A stretch of DNA of 64,000 bases from Altererythrobacter sp. (GTDB lineage: Bacteria; Pseudomonadota; Alphaproteobacteria; Sphingomonadales; Sphingomonadaceae), in contig JAEULJ010000006.1 in NCBI GenBank assembly GCA_016793865.1, forward strand, positions 20,235 to 84,234. The letters run 5' to 3'. Position numbers and translations under genes: made by a program. The notes below the pieces were generated by a model, which made no database searches, was not told the DNA's origin, and was given only the letters and a program-made list of their open reading frames with translations. Numbering within the stretch: the first letter of the stretch is position 1; the number at the start of each line of letters is the position of its first letter. Shown here one piece after another: positions 33,526-41,163 of the stretch.

Positions 33526-34482
33526 ATGACCGACGCGCGTTGGCCCGAACTCGATTACGAGGCCGAGCGCCCGGTAATCGAAACGCTCCACGCCTATCTG
33601 CAGGTCGTGGGCAAGCTGCCGACCCGTGCGCTGCCGTGGTGCAACCACGGCTGGCATCTGGCGCTGCGCGTGGTGCCGAGGGGCTTTCGCACTTATCCGG
33701 TGATGGCGGCAAACGGCGAAGCTGAAGTGCTGGTCGACTGCCTCGGCTCGGCGGTGCGGGTGGAAACCTCCCACGGCTTTTCCGGCGAGTTCGCTATCAC
33801 GGGCCAGACGGTGGCGCGGTTTTACGAGCAATTCGCGGCGTTGCTGGCCGAGGCCGGCGTGGCGACCAATATCGCGGGTGCGCCGAACGAAATCGACCCG
33901 GCCGTTCCCTTCCAGCAAGACGATCGCAGCCGGACATGGGATTGCGCCACGGTCGCGCGCATCCACCGGGCGTTCTCCGACGCAAACCGCGTGTTCGAAA
34001 GCTTCCGCACCGGATTCATCGGCAAATGCTCGCCCAGCCACCTGTTCTGGGGCAGCATGGACCTCGCCGTGACGCGCTTTTCGGGCCGCGAGGCTCCGCT
34101 CCACCCCGGCGGCATCCCCAATCTTCCCGACCACGTCACTCGCGAGGCCTACAGCCATGAAGTTGCCAGCGCCGGGTTCTGGCTGGGCGGCGGCGGCGTG
34201 GCCGAAGCGGCCTTCTATGCGTATGGCTACCCCGGCTCCGATGCGCTGGCCGGTGCCCCCATCGCTCCCGGTGCGGCGTACTGGCACTCCGATCTGGGGG
34301 AATTCGTTCTGCCCTATGCGGCCGTCAGGGCCGCGAGCGATCCCGAGGCAACGCTGCTAGCCTTCCTGCAGTCCACCTATGCCGCCGTGGCCGTGGCACA
34401 GGGCTGGGATCGCACTGCGCTCGAAACGCCCTACGGCATGACGGGCTTCCCTCACGACGTCACCGCCTTGCGCGGCGAATGA
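33526..34482 (+). CDS. DUF5996 family protein
   Basis: A 318-aa cytoplasmic protein of the DUF5996 family. Recognisable segments are WPELDYEAERPVIETLHAYL near the start, then LPWCNHGWHLALRV, and SPSHLFWGSMDLAVTRFSGR in the centre, with GFWLGGGGVAEAAFYAYGYP later. No catalytic motif is known. It starts 13 nt after the thiolase stop and so is likely in the same transcript, but a metabolic role is not established for the family. Confidence 0.85.
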   Translation: MTDARWPELDYEAERPVIETLHAYLQVVGKLPTRALPWCNHGWHLALRVVPRGFRTYPVMAANGEAEVLVDCLGSAVRVETSHGFSGEFAITGQTVARFYEQFAALLAEAGVATNIAGAPNEIDPAVPFQQDDRSRTWDCATVARIHRAFSDANRVFESFRTGFIGKCSPSHLFWGSMDLAVTRFSGREAPLHPGGIPNLPDHVTREAYSHEVASAGFWLGGGGVAEAAFYAYGYPGSDALAGAPIAPGAAYWHSDLGEFVLPYAAVRAASDPEATLLAFLQSTYAAVAVAQGWDRTALETPYGMTGFPHDVTALRGE

Positions 34483-34543
34483 GGCCGTCAGTCTCAGGGC
34501 GCGACAGCCCGGCGGGCCCTTTCGACTGAATCAACCAGGCAGC

Positions 34544-35104
34544 TCAGTTTCGCCCGTAGGTTCCGGTCAGCACGGCCGCGCCGATGACGTGACCTTCCAG
34601 CTCGTCCATGAACGCGGCGCGGCCACTGCCGGCAGCCAGGTCCAGCGGGACATCGAGCGCGAAGAGCTGGAACACATAGTCATGCTTGCCGTGGCCCGTC
34701 GGTGGATCGGGGGCGAGCCATTCGTCCTTGAGGTAGCTGTTCTGCCCCATCACCGGAGGTTCCTCGCCTTCGAACAGCTTGCCCGCGCGCGGCTCCATTC
34801 CCCAGCCAAGCCAGTGGACGAAAGGCTCCAACCCGGGCGCATCCGGATCCTCCACGATCAGCGCGAGCGCCTTGGTGCCCGGCGGCGGGGCGCTCCACTC
34901 CAGCGGCGGGGCGCAGGCGTCCTCCTCGTCTGCCGTAAACATGGGATCGAGCGCCTCGCCATCGACGAAGGCCGCGCTCTGCAAACGAAAACCACCGGCA
35001 TGGAGCAAATCTTCCGCGCCCAGCTTGGCTACCGCCAACCCGCCATGCCCAGCACGCGCGTTGCGCAGCGCCTTGCCTAGCCAGGCCGGAACATGTTCGA
35101 ACAT
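34544..35104 (-). CDS. YbhB/YbcL family PEBP-like protein
   Basis: A 186-aa phosphatidylethanolamine-binding-protein-fold protein. The ligand-pocket motif ALIVEDPDAP and the downstream FVHWLGWGMEP are present, and the C-terminal DLAAGSGRAAFMDELEGHVI helix matches YbhB. The N-terminal 30 residues (LGKALRNARAGHGGLAV) are an extension seen in many alphaproteobacterial members. There is no signal peptide. Bacterial members have no agreed function. It is followed by a CBS gene on the same strand of the next unit upstream. Confidence 0.88.
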   Translation of the reverse strand: MFEHVPAWLGKALRNARAGHGGLAVAKLGAEDLLHAGGFRLQSAAFVDGEALDPMFTADEEDACAPPLEWSAPPPGTKALALIVEDPDAPGLEPFVHWLGWGMEPRAGKLFEGEEPPVMGQNSYLKDEWLAPDPPTGHGKHDYVFQLFALDVPLDLAAGSGRAAFMDELEGHVIGAAVLTGTYGRN

Positions 35105-35259
35105 CGCAAATCTCCTGTCGCGGGCCGCAGCGCCAGCGCGGCAAACAGCCCTTGCCGCGCGCCTAACGCTGCCACGCCACGATCCGCAAGGCGAATACCG
35201 CCACTATCCTCGCGAGAATGCCCTTGCGCCAGCAAGGGCGGCCAGTGCCGGAGCGAATC

Positions 35260-35670
35260 TCAGTTGCGCGAGATGCCCTCGATCGTCTCGCCGCTCAACC
35301 GCTCCCCCGCAGCCGCGACCACGTCGGCGAGCGCCGCGACACCCACCAGCGAATCCCCATCCGTGACGTAGAGGCGACGGATCTGCTCGTCCTTCATCAG
35401 GCGCGCAGCCTCCGCCAGATCGCAATCGCCGGCCACACAGACGGGCTTCGCGGTCATCACTTCGGATACCGGCGTATCTGCGGGGAGGCCCTGCGCCACA
35501 GCGCGAACGGCAATGTCACGGTCCGTCACCACGCCCACGAACCGCCCGCCGTCTAACACCGGCATGGAACCGAAGTTGCCCGATTCCATCGCGCTGGCGA
35601 CGCTTTGCAGCGTATCTCCCGCGGCGGCGGTCCGGGGATCGCGGGTCATGATATCTGAGATGGCGGGCAT
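35260..35670 (-). CDS. CBS-domain pair protein
   Basis: A 136-aa protein made of two CBS motifs: ISDIMTRDPRTAAAGDTLQS with VVTDRDIAVRAVA, then VSEVMTAKPVCVAGDCDLAE with LYVTDGDSLVGVAALAD. A CBS pair binds adenosyl ligands such as AMP or ATP, or NADH, and senses energy state. With no attached enzyme domain the partner is unknown. It stands alone between the PEBP gene and a 250-nt gap that leads to the DUF2474 gene. Confidence 0.88.
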   Translation of the reverse strand: MPAISDIMTRDPRTAAAGDTLQSVASAMESGNFGSMPVLDGGRFVGVVTDRDIAVRAVAQGLPADTPVSEVMTAKPVCVAGDCDLAEAARLMKDEQIRRLYVTDGDSLVGVAALADVVAAAGERLSGETIEGISRN

Positions 35671-35920
35671 CGGGATGTTCCTTCACAAGCTGGTTCGACA
35701 ATCACGAAACACCGGTCCTGCTGTTGGCGTTCCAGCGGGGAGATAATCCTTCTCAAATCAGGCGCATGGCGGCGTTCGGCGGCGCAATGGCGCGAAGCCA
35801 CCCGCGTGACGTTTTCCGTAACGGTCGACAACCAGGCACCGAACGGAGCGCCGGGCGTTGACTTCACGCAGGAGCTGATGCGAGGTGCACCCCGGTGCTG
35901 GTGCGCCCTCGGAGAGAGCG

Positions 35921-36064
35921 ATGTCTGAAGACTGCCCTGCCGTGAACGATTCCGAACATCTTCCCATGCGACAGCGGCTGGCCTGGATGGCCGGCATCTG
36001 GCTGCTGAGCGTCGGAGTGATGGTGGTCGTAAGCCTGGTCATCCGCGCCTGGATCGTTACATGA
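35921..36064 (+). CDS. DUF2474-type single-span small membrane protein (47 aa)
   Basis: A 47-codon gene with GGAGAG just before the ATG. A short hydrophilic N-terminus leads into RQRLAWMAGIWLLSVGVM and VVVSLVIRAW, one TM helix framed by Arg and Trp. This fits the DUF2474 pattern (R-x-x-W-x-x-x-x-W then a hydrophobic span ending in Arg). DUF2474 proteins normally sit directly behind cydAB and are regarded as small subunits of cytochrome bd oxidases, but no cyd gene is in this window. The assignment rests on a short pattern. Confidence 0.6.
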   Translation: MSEDCPAVNDSEHLPMRQRLAWMAGIWLLSVGVMVVVSLVIRAWIVT

Positions 36065-36085
36065 CGCGCTCCTGCCGGACCTCCG

Positions 36086-37342
36086 TCACGCTCGTGCGCG
36101 GCTGTCCATCAGCGCGGAATAGATCAGCGTCTTGAGCTGCCGCCGAACCGGATAAGCGCTGCTGGGATAAAGCTGGGTCATGAATACCATCGTGATCCCT
36201 TCGACGGGATCGACGAAGAAGGCCGTCGAATAGGCTCCACCCCAGTAGAATTCCCCCTCGCTGGCCGCCATCAGCGTGCGCGCCGGGTCGATCACCATCG
36301 CGAAGCCGAGTCCGAAGCCCGAACCCGCGCTGGTGCTTTCGGAGAACAGGCTGCGGCTCACGCTGGCCAGGTCCGCCCCGCCGGGAAGGAAATTGCTGGT
36401 CATCAGTTCGAGCGTCTTGGGCGCGATGATGCGCGCGCCGTCCAGCTCGCCCTTGCCGAGCAGCATCGCGCAGAAACGGTGATAGTCCGCGATGGTGCCG
36501 ATCAGCCCGCCGCCGCCGCTGTGGAAGCGGGCGGGCGCCAGGAGCTTGCTGTCCACACCGCGGTCCACCAGCTTGGGTGCTTGGCCCGGCTGATAACCCC
36601 AAGCGTCGGCCAGCCGGTCCGCCTGGCCCGCGGCGATGTCGAAGCCGGTGTCCACCATGCCCAGCGGGCCGAAGATGTGCTCGCGGAAATACTCGCCCAG
36701 CCGCATCCCGCTGAGCCGCTCCACCGCAACGCCGAGCACGTCGGTCGCCACCGAATAGTTCCACCCGGTCCCGGGCTCGAACTCGAGCGGCAGCTTGCCG
36801 AGCTTCTCGACATATTCGTCGCTGCTGTGATGCTCGCGGCCAAAGTCGAACTCCCGTTCGCGATAGGCGGCGTCCACGCTGGTGCGGTTCTGCAGGCCGT
36901 AGGTCAGGCCGGACATATGCGTCAGCAGATCGACGAAGCGCAGCGGTCGCGCGGGTGTGACCGGCGCGAAGGGCACCGCTCCCCCGCCGCCGGCATAGAC
37001 GCCCAGTCCGGCAAGCTCGGGAAGCACCCGGGAGACCGGATCGTCCAGCGCGACCTTCGCCTTCTCGACGAGTTGCATGAAGGCCACCGATGTGACCGGC
37101 TTTGTCATGCTGGCGATGCGGAACAGCGCATCCTCCCGCATCGCGGTGCCGTCCGCGCGCAAGGTTCCGAACTGCCCGAAATGCACCGGCTGTCCGTCAC
37201 GCGCCACCAATATCTGCGCGCAGGGAAGCTTGCCGTTGGCGACGTAGCCTTCACGCAGGAACGCATCGATGCGGGCCAGCCGCGCCGGATCGAAGCCAAG
37301 CGCCGCGGAATCCGCGAGCGCCAGATCGGAACCGCGCGCCAT
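36086..37342 (-). CDS. Beta-lactamase-fold serine hydrolase (class C-like esterase)
   Basis: A 418-aa serine hydrolase of the beta-lactamase/DD-peptidase superfamily. The nucleophile is Ser78 in SMTK (FRIASMTKPVTS), the Tyr of the second motif is in WNYSVATDVLG, and the HSGGGG loop replaces the KTG motif, as in EstB-type esterases. No signal peptide is seen, so a periplasmic beta-lactamase is unlikely; it probably hydrolyses esters or lactones in the cytoplasm. The ATG at 37342 overlaps the stop of the upstream acyl-CoA dehydrogenase by one base (TGATG), giving a three-gene unit with two dehydrogenases. Confidence 0.88.
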   Translation of the reverse strand: MARGSDLALADSAALGFDPARLARIDAFLREGYVANGKLPCAQILVARDGQPVHFGQFGTLRADGTAMREDALFRIASMTKPVTSVAFMQLVEKAKVALDDPVSRVLPELAGLGVYAGGGGAVPFAPVTPARPLRFVDLLTHMSGLTYGLQNRTSVDAAYREREFDFGREHHSSDEYVEKLGKLPLEFEPGTGWNYSVATDVLGVAVERLSGMRLGEYFREHIFGPLGMVDTGFDIAAGQADRLADAWGYQPGQAPKLVDRGVDSKLLAPARFHSGGGGLIGTIADYHRFCAMLLGKGELDGARIIAPKTLELMTSNFLPGGADLASVSRSLFSESTSAGSGFGLGFAMVIDPARTLMAASEGEFYWGGAYSTAFFVDPVEGITMVFMTQLYPSSAYPVRRQLKTLIYSALMDSRARA

Positions 37343-38406
37343 CAATATCCGCCCAGCGTGGCGAAACGATCGCGCAGGAAGGACGTGCTGCCCCATTGCG
37401 CCTCCAGCACGCGGGCGCGCTTGAGATAGAGGCCGATGTCGTATTCGTCGGTCATGCCGATGCCGCCGTGAAGCTGGATGCCCTCATTGGTGATCTTGTG
37501 CAGCACGCGGTTCGCCTCCGCCTTGGCGATGGTGGCCGCGCGCGCAACGCCGAAGCCGCTGTCCAACGCCTGGAGGCCACCCTCGACCGCGCTGCGCATC
37601 ATCGCCAGATCGCCGAACAGATCGGCCATGCGGTGCTGCAATGCCTGGAAGCTCGACAGCACCTGGTTGAACTGCACGCGCTGTTTCAGATAGTCGAGCG
37701 TCACGTCGAAGACCTGCTGCGCCATGCCCAGCATCTCGCAGGAGGCGAGGATGCGCGCGCGATCGAGCACATCGTCAATCAGCGTGTCCCCGCCACCCGC
37801 CAGCCTTTCCGCCGACGCCCCATCGAAGCGCACCTCGGCATGGCTGCGCTGATCGGTCAGGCTGCGCGGCGATAGCGTGACACCCGCGCCCTTCTCCACC
37901 AGATAGAGCCCGTCTGCCGCTGCGACCACGAACAGGTCGGCGTTGGCGGCCTCCGCGACGAAGGGTTTGGTCCCGGTCAACTTGCCATCCGATACCCTGG
38001 CCGCGATCCGCGCCGGATCGTGGTGCGGTCCTTCGTCCACCGCGAGAGTGGCGATGGCTTGTCCACCTGCGATGCGGGGGAGCCAGTTCGACTGCTGCGC
38101 TTCGCTTCCACCCAGCATTACCGCGCTCGCGGCCACGGTGCTCGCCACCAGAGGGCTCGCGGTCAGCGTCTTGCCGAGTTCTTCGGCCACTAGACCCATC
38201 GAGAGCCAGCCGAAGTCCGACCCGCCATACGCCTCGGGGATGACAACGCCGGTCCAGCCCATGGCGGCCATCGCCTCCCATGCCGCGCGGTCGAAGCCAT
38301 CGCCCGCATCGCGCAGCTTGCGGAAGGCCGCCACCGGGCTTTCATTCGCTGCCCAGTCGCGCGCCATGTCGCGGAGCATTTCCTGTTCTTCGCTGAGGAT
38401 GGCCAC
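37342..38406 (-). CDS. Acyl-CoA dehydrogenase, smaller partner
   Basis: A 354-aa acyl-CoA dehydrogenase fold protein starting at GTG 38406, 11 nt after the stop of the larger dehydrogenase gene. N-terminal helical domain, beta domain and C-terminal domain are present (GIQLHGGIGMTDEYDIGLYL is the FAD-binding C-terminal signature). At the two places where the catalytic Glu occurs in this superfamily it has DVLDRARILAS and no Glu, so it may act as the non-catalytic half of a heteromer with its neighbour. The substrate is unknown. Confidence 0.88.
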   Translation of the reverse strand: MAILSEEQEMLRDMARDWAANESPVAAFRKLRDAGDGFDRAAWEAMAAMGWTGVVIPEAYGGSDFGWLSMGLVAEELGKTLTASPLVASTVAASAVMLGGSEAQQSNWLPRIAGGQAIATLAVDEGPHHDPARIAARVSDGKLTGTKPFVAEAANADLFVVAAADGLYLVEKGAGVTLSPRSLTDQRSHAEVRFDGASAERLAGGGDTLIDDVLDRARILASCEMLGMAQQVFDVTLDYLKQRVQFNQVLSSFQALQHRMADLFGDLAMMRSAVEGGLQALDSGFGVARAATIAKAEANRVLHKITNEGIQLHGGIGMTDEYDIGLYLKRARVLEAQWGSTSFLRDRFATLGGY

Positions 38407-38417
38407 GGCCTGTGCTC

Positions 38418-39626
38418 CTATTGGTGATCGAGCATGCCGAGCACGCGCTTGGCGATGATGTTGTTCTGGATTTCGGTCGAGCCGCCGTAGATCGTGGTCG
38501 CCTTGCCGAACAGCCAGCCGCGTACCGCCTCCAGCTCGGGGCCTTCGAACCCGTCGCCTTCCCAGCCCAGCCCCTGCAGCCCGCGTATCTCGATCAGCAG
38601 TTCGCTGCGTTCCTGCCCCAGTCTGGTGCCCAGCTTCTTCAGTACCGAGCTGATCTCGCTGACCCCGCCGGCGGCCTTGCTCTCTTCCATCGCGCGGCGC
38701 GCGGTGAGCAGGAAGGCGCTCCACCGGATGTCGAAATCGGCGATCCGGTCACGCAGCACCTTGTTCGCGAGCGCGCCGGTCGCGTCGACCTCGCCCGTCT
38801 TCCTGGCCATCTCGCTAAGGCTCGCGCCCATGAGCCGCGCCAGGCTGCCCCCGCCCGATAGATTGGTGCGCTCGTGCTGGAGCAGCCGCTTGCCGATGGT
38901 CCAGCCCTGCCCCTCCTCGCCCACGAGGTTGGCCTTGGGCACCTTCACATCGGTGAAGAAGGTTTCGCAGAACGGGCTCGCGCCGCTGATCATGCGGATC
39001 GGGCGGACTTCCACGCCCGGCGCATCCATGTCGATCAGCAGGAAACTGATGCCCTTGTGCTTGTCGCTGCGGTCGGTCCGCACGATCGCGAAGCACTTGT
39101 CGGCCCATTGCCCGCCGCTGGTCCATGTCTTCTGGCCGTTGACGAGGTAATGATCGCCCCGGTCCTCGGCCATTGCCTGCAGGTTGGCCAGGTCGCTGCC
39201 GGCATTGGGCTCGGAATAACCCTGGCACCACCTGATCTCGCCCCGGCAGATCGGCGGGATATGCTCCGCCTTCTGCGCCTCGCTGCCATATTCGAGCAGG
39301 GTGGGGCCGAACATCATCACGCCCATGCCGCCGATGGGGTTGAAAGCGCCTGCGCGCGCCATTTCCTCGTCAAGGATGCGCGCCTGCTTCCTGGTCAGCC
39401 CACCGCCGCCGTATTCCTTCGGCCAGGTGGGGGTGCCCCAACCCCTGCTGCCCACCGCCTCGCGCCAGCTCTTCTGCGCCGGAGTCTCGGCGGTGGGCCC
39501 CTCCACGCTGGCCAGCGCGTTGGATTTGCCCTTAAGCTCGGGTGGAAAATGCTCGGCGAGGAAGGCCTTCGCCTCCTCGCGGAATGCCGCATCCGTATCG
39601 ATCTCTTGCGTGGCTTGCGTTGCCAT
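38418..39626 (-). CDS. Acyl-CoA dehydrogenase, larger partner
   Basis: A 402-aa FAD-dependent acyl-CoA dehydrogenase. GYSEPNAGSDLANLQ and the TWTSGGQWADKC segment form the FAD/substrate site, and IYGGSTEIQNNIIAKRVLG is the C-terminal signature. The usual Glu of the YEGT position is Gly here, but a Glu lies in the alternative helix-G position (LLQHERTNL), as in isovaleryl-CoA type enzymes. It heads the unit with the smaller dehydrogenase and the serine hydrolase. FadE17-like heteromeric dehydrogenases of branched or steroid side chains are possible relatives. Confidence 0.9.
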   Translation of the reverse strand: MATQATQEIDTDAAFREEAKAFLAEHFPPELKGKSNALASVEGPTAETPAQKSWREAVGSRGWGTPTWPKEYGGGGLTRKQARILDEEMARAGAFNPIGGMGVMMFGPTLLEYGSEAQKAEHIPPICRGEIRWCQGYSEPNAGSDLANLQAMAEDRGDHYLVNGQKTWTSGGQWADKCFAIVRTDRSDKHKGISFLLIDMDAPGVEVRPIRMISGASPFCETFFTDVKVPKANLVGEEGQGWTIGKRLLQHERTNLSGGGSLARLMGASLSEMARKTGEVDATGALANKVLRDRIADFDIRWSAFLLTARRAMEESKAAGGVSEISSVLKKLGTRLGQERSELLIEIRGLQGLGWEGDGFEGPELEAVRGWLFGKATTIYGGSTEIQNNIIAKRVLGMLDHQ

Positions 39627-39687
39627 CGCGCTCTCCCGGTTTCGATTCGCAATCCATACACCGGGGCGCGGCTATGAACAGCGTCCC

Positions 39688-41163
39688 TCAGCGCGCGAAG
39701 TTGCCCGCGCAGGCCGCCAGAAGCCGCCGCGCCTCGTCGGGGTCGGCGGCGCGCAGACCATCGGGCAGCGGCTGCATCTTCGCGGCCGGGGGGAATGTGC
39801 CGTAGCCCGCGAACAGGCAGTGCCAGCTCATGGCCGGATAGGCCGGCGCCTCCCCGTTCAGGGCCCGGTTCGCGGCGGCTATGTCCTCGTGAGTAAACCA
39901 GGCCGTCATCATGCCCTTGAGCGCGTCCGATAGGTGCTGATTGGCGGCGCAATCGCGCCAAAAGCCCGCGTCGCTCCTCTGGTTCATGCGGTAATGCGCC
40001 ACGATATAGTCGCGAATGCCATCATAGCGTGCGGCAAGATTGGCGTTGAAGGCATCACGATGCCGGTCGGTGAAACCGCCAGCGGCCAAGGCGCGCGCGA
40101 AATCGAGCGCGGTGGTGATGACGATGTGCAGCGCGGTCGCCTCCAGCGGCTCGACGAAGCCCTGGGCCAGCCCGGCGGCAAGGCAGTTGCGGTGCCAGCT
40201 ACGCTCTACCCGGCCGACCTTCATGTGCAGGACGCGCGCCTCGACCTCGTGACTCACGCCGGTCGCCGCACGCAGTTCGGCCTCGGCATCCCCGTCCGTC
40301 ATATATCGGCTGGAATAGACGTAGCCGTTGCCCGTCCGCGTGGTGAGAGGGATCGACCAGCGCCAACCCGCCGACATGGCATGGGCTTCGGTCCGGGGAT
40401 GAAGGTCGCCGGGCGCGGCGCTCGGCAGCACGACCGCGCGATCGGCCCATAGCGCATCGCCATAGGATTGGAAGCGCTCGGCCAGCGCCTCCTGCATGAT
40501 CAGGCTGCGAAAGCCCGAGCAATCGACGAAGATGTCGCCCTCCACCCGTTCGCCATCGTCGAGGACAAGGGCCGCGACATCGCCGTTCTCGCTCAGCGCC
40601 ACCTCGCCCACCCTTCGCGGCAAATGGGTGACCCCGCGCGCCACCGCCCATTCCCGCAGGAAGGCACCCAGCTTGAAGGCGTCGAAATGATAGCCGTAGC
40701 TCGGCGGAAAGGGAAAACCGGCCGCCGGGTGCGGGCGCTGGCCATCCTGTGCCAGCCGCGTGGCTAGGAACCAGTCGTCGGGATGCGCGGCCACATCGAA
40801 GCCGCGCCGCGCCAGCGCGCAATTGTGCGTGAAACCCGGTTCGGTGTGAAGATCGACCGGACCGGGAAAGGGGTGGAAGTAGCTTTCGAACCCCGGCCGC
40901 TCGCTCCAGCCGGTAAAGCGGATGCCGAGCTTGAAGGTGGCATCGCAGGCCGCCATCCACTCGGCCTCCGCGATGCCGAGATGATCGAACAGCAGTCCCA
41001 TCTGCGGGGTCGAGCCTTCCCCCACCCCGATGATGCCGATCTCGGGGCTCTCCACCACCGTGATCAGCCCGGCGCCCCATTCCCTGGCCAGCAGGCTGGC
41101 GGTGATCCACCCCGCGCTCCCGCCGCCCAGGACGACAACGCGGGGCGGGGCGGGCGCGCTCAC
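39688..41163 (-). CDS. Flavin-dependent (tryptophan) halogenase-family protein 1
   Basis: A 491-aa member of the tryptophan-halogenase superfamily. The FAD-binding VVLGGGSAGW is at residues 10-19, and the halogenase signature WxWxIP appears as GWRWSIPLTTRTG. The Lys that handles hypohalite in PrnA/RebH aligns with Lys78 (ATFKLGIRF), and the Glu motif is EPLE at residues 338-341. There is no signal peptide. It starts with GTG inside the GH97 stop (GTGA overlap), so it is the last gene of the glucan operon. Relatives at TonB-receptor sugar loci are known; BrvH of this kind halogenates indole in vitro, but a physiological substrate is not established. Confidence 0.88.
   Translation of the reverse strand: MSAPAPPRVVVLGGGSAGWITASLLAREWGAGLITVVESPEIGIIGVGEGSTPQMGLLFDHLGIAEAEWMAACDATFKLGIRFTGWSERPGFESYFHPFPGPVDLHTEPGFTHNCALARRGFDVAAHPDDWFLATRLAQDGQRPHPAAGFPFPPSYGYHFDAFKLGAFLREWAVARGVTHLPRRVGEVALSENGDVAALVLDDGERVEGDIFVDCSGFRSLIMQEALAERFQSYGDALWADRAVVLPSAAPGDLHPRTEAHAMSAGWRWSIPLTTRTGNGYVYSSRYMTDGDAEAELRAATGVSHEVEARVLHMKVGRVERSWHRNCLAAGLAQGFVEPLEATALHIVITTALDFARALAAGGFTDRHRDAFNANLAARYDGIRDYIVAHYRMNQRSDAGFWRDCAANQHLSDALKGMMTAWFTHEDIAAANRALNGEAPAYPAMSWHCLFAGYGTFPPAAKMQPLPDGLRAADPDEARRLLAACAGNFAR

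Noticed and set aside
35758-36042. 94-codon minus-strand frame opposite the DUF2474 gene
   Set aside because: Low-complexity translation with no ribosome-binding site; the plus-strand 47-codon gene explains the region better.
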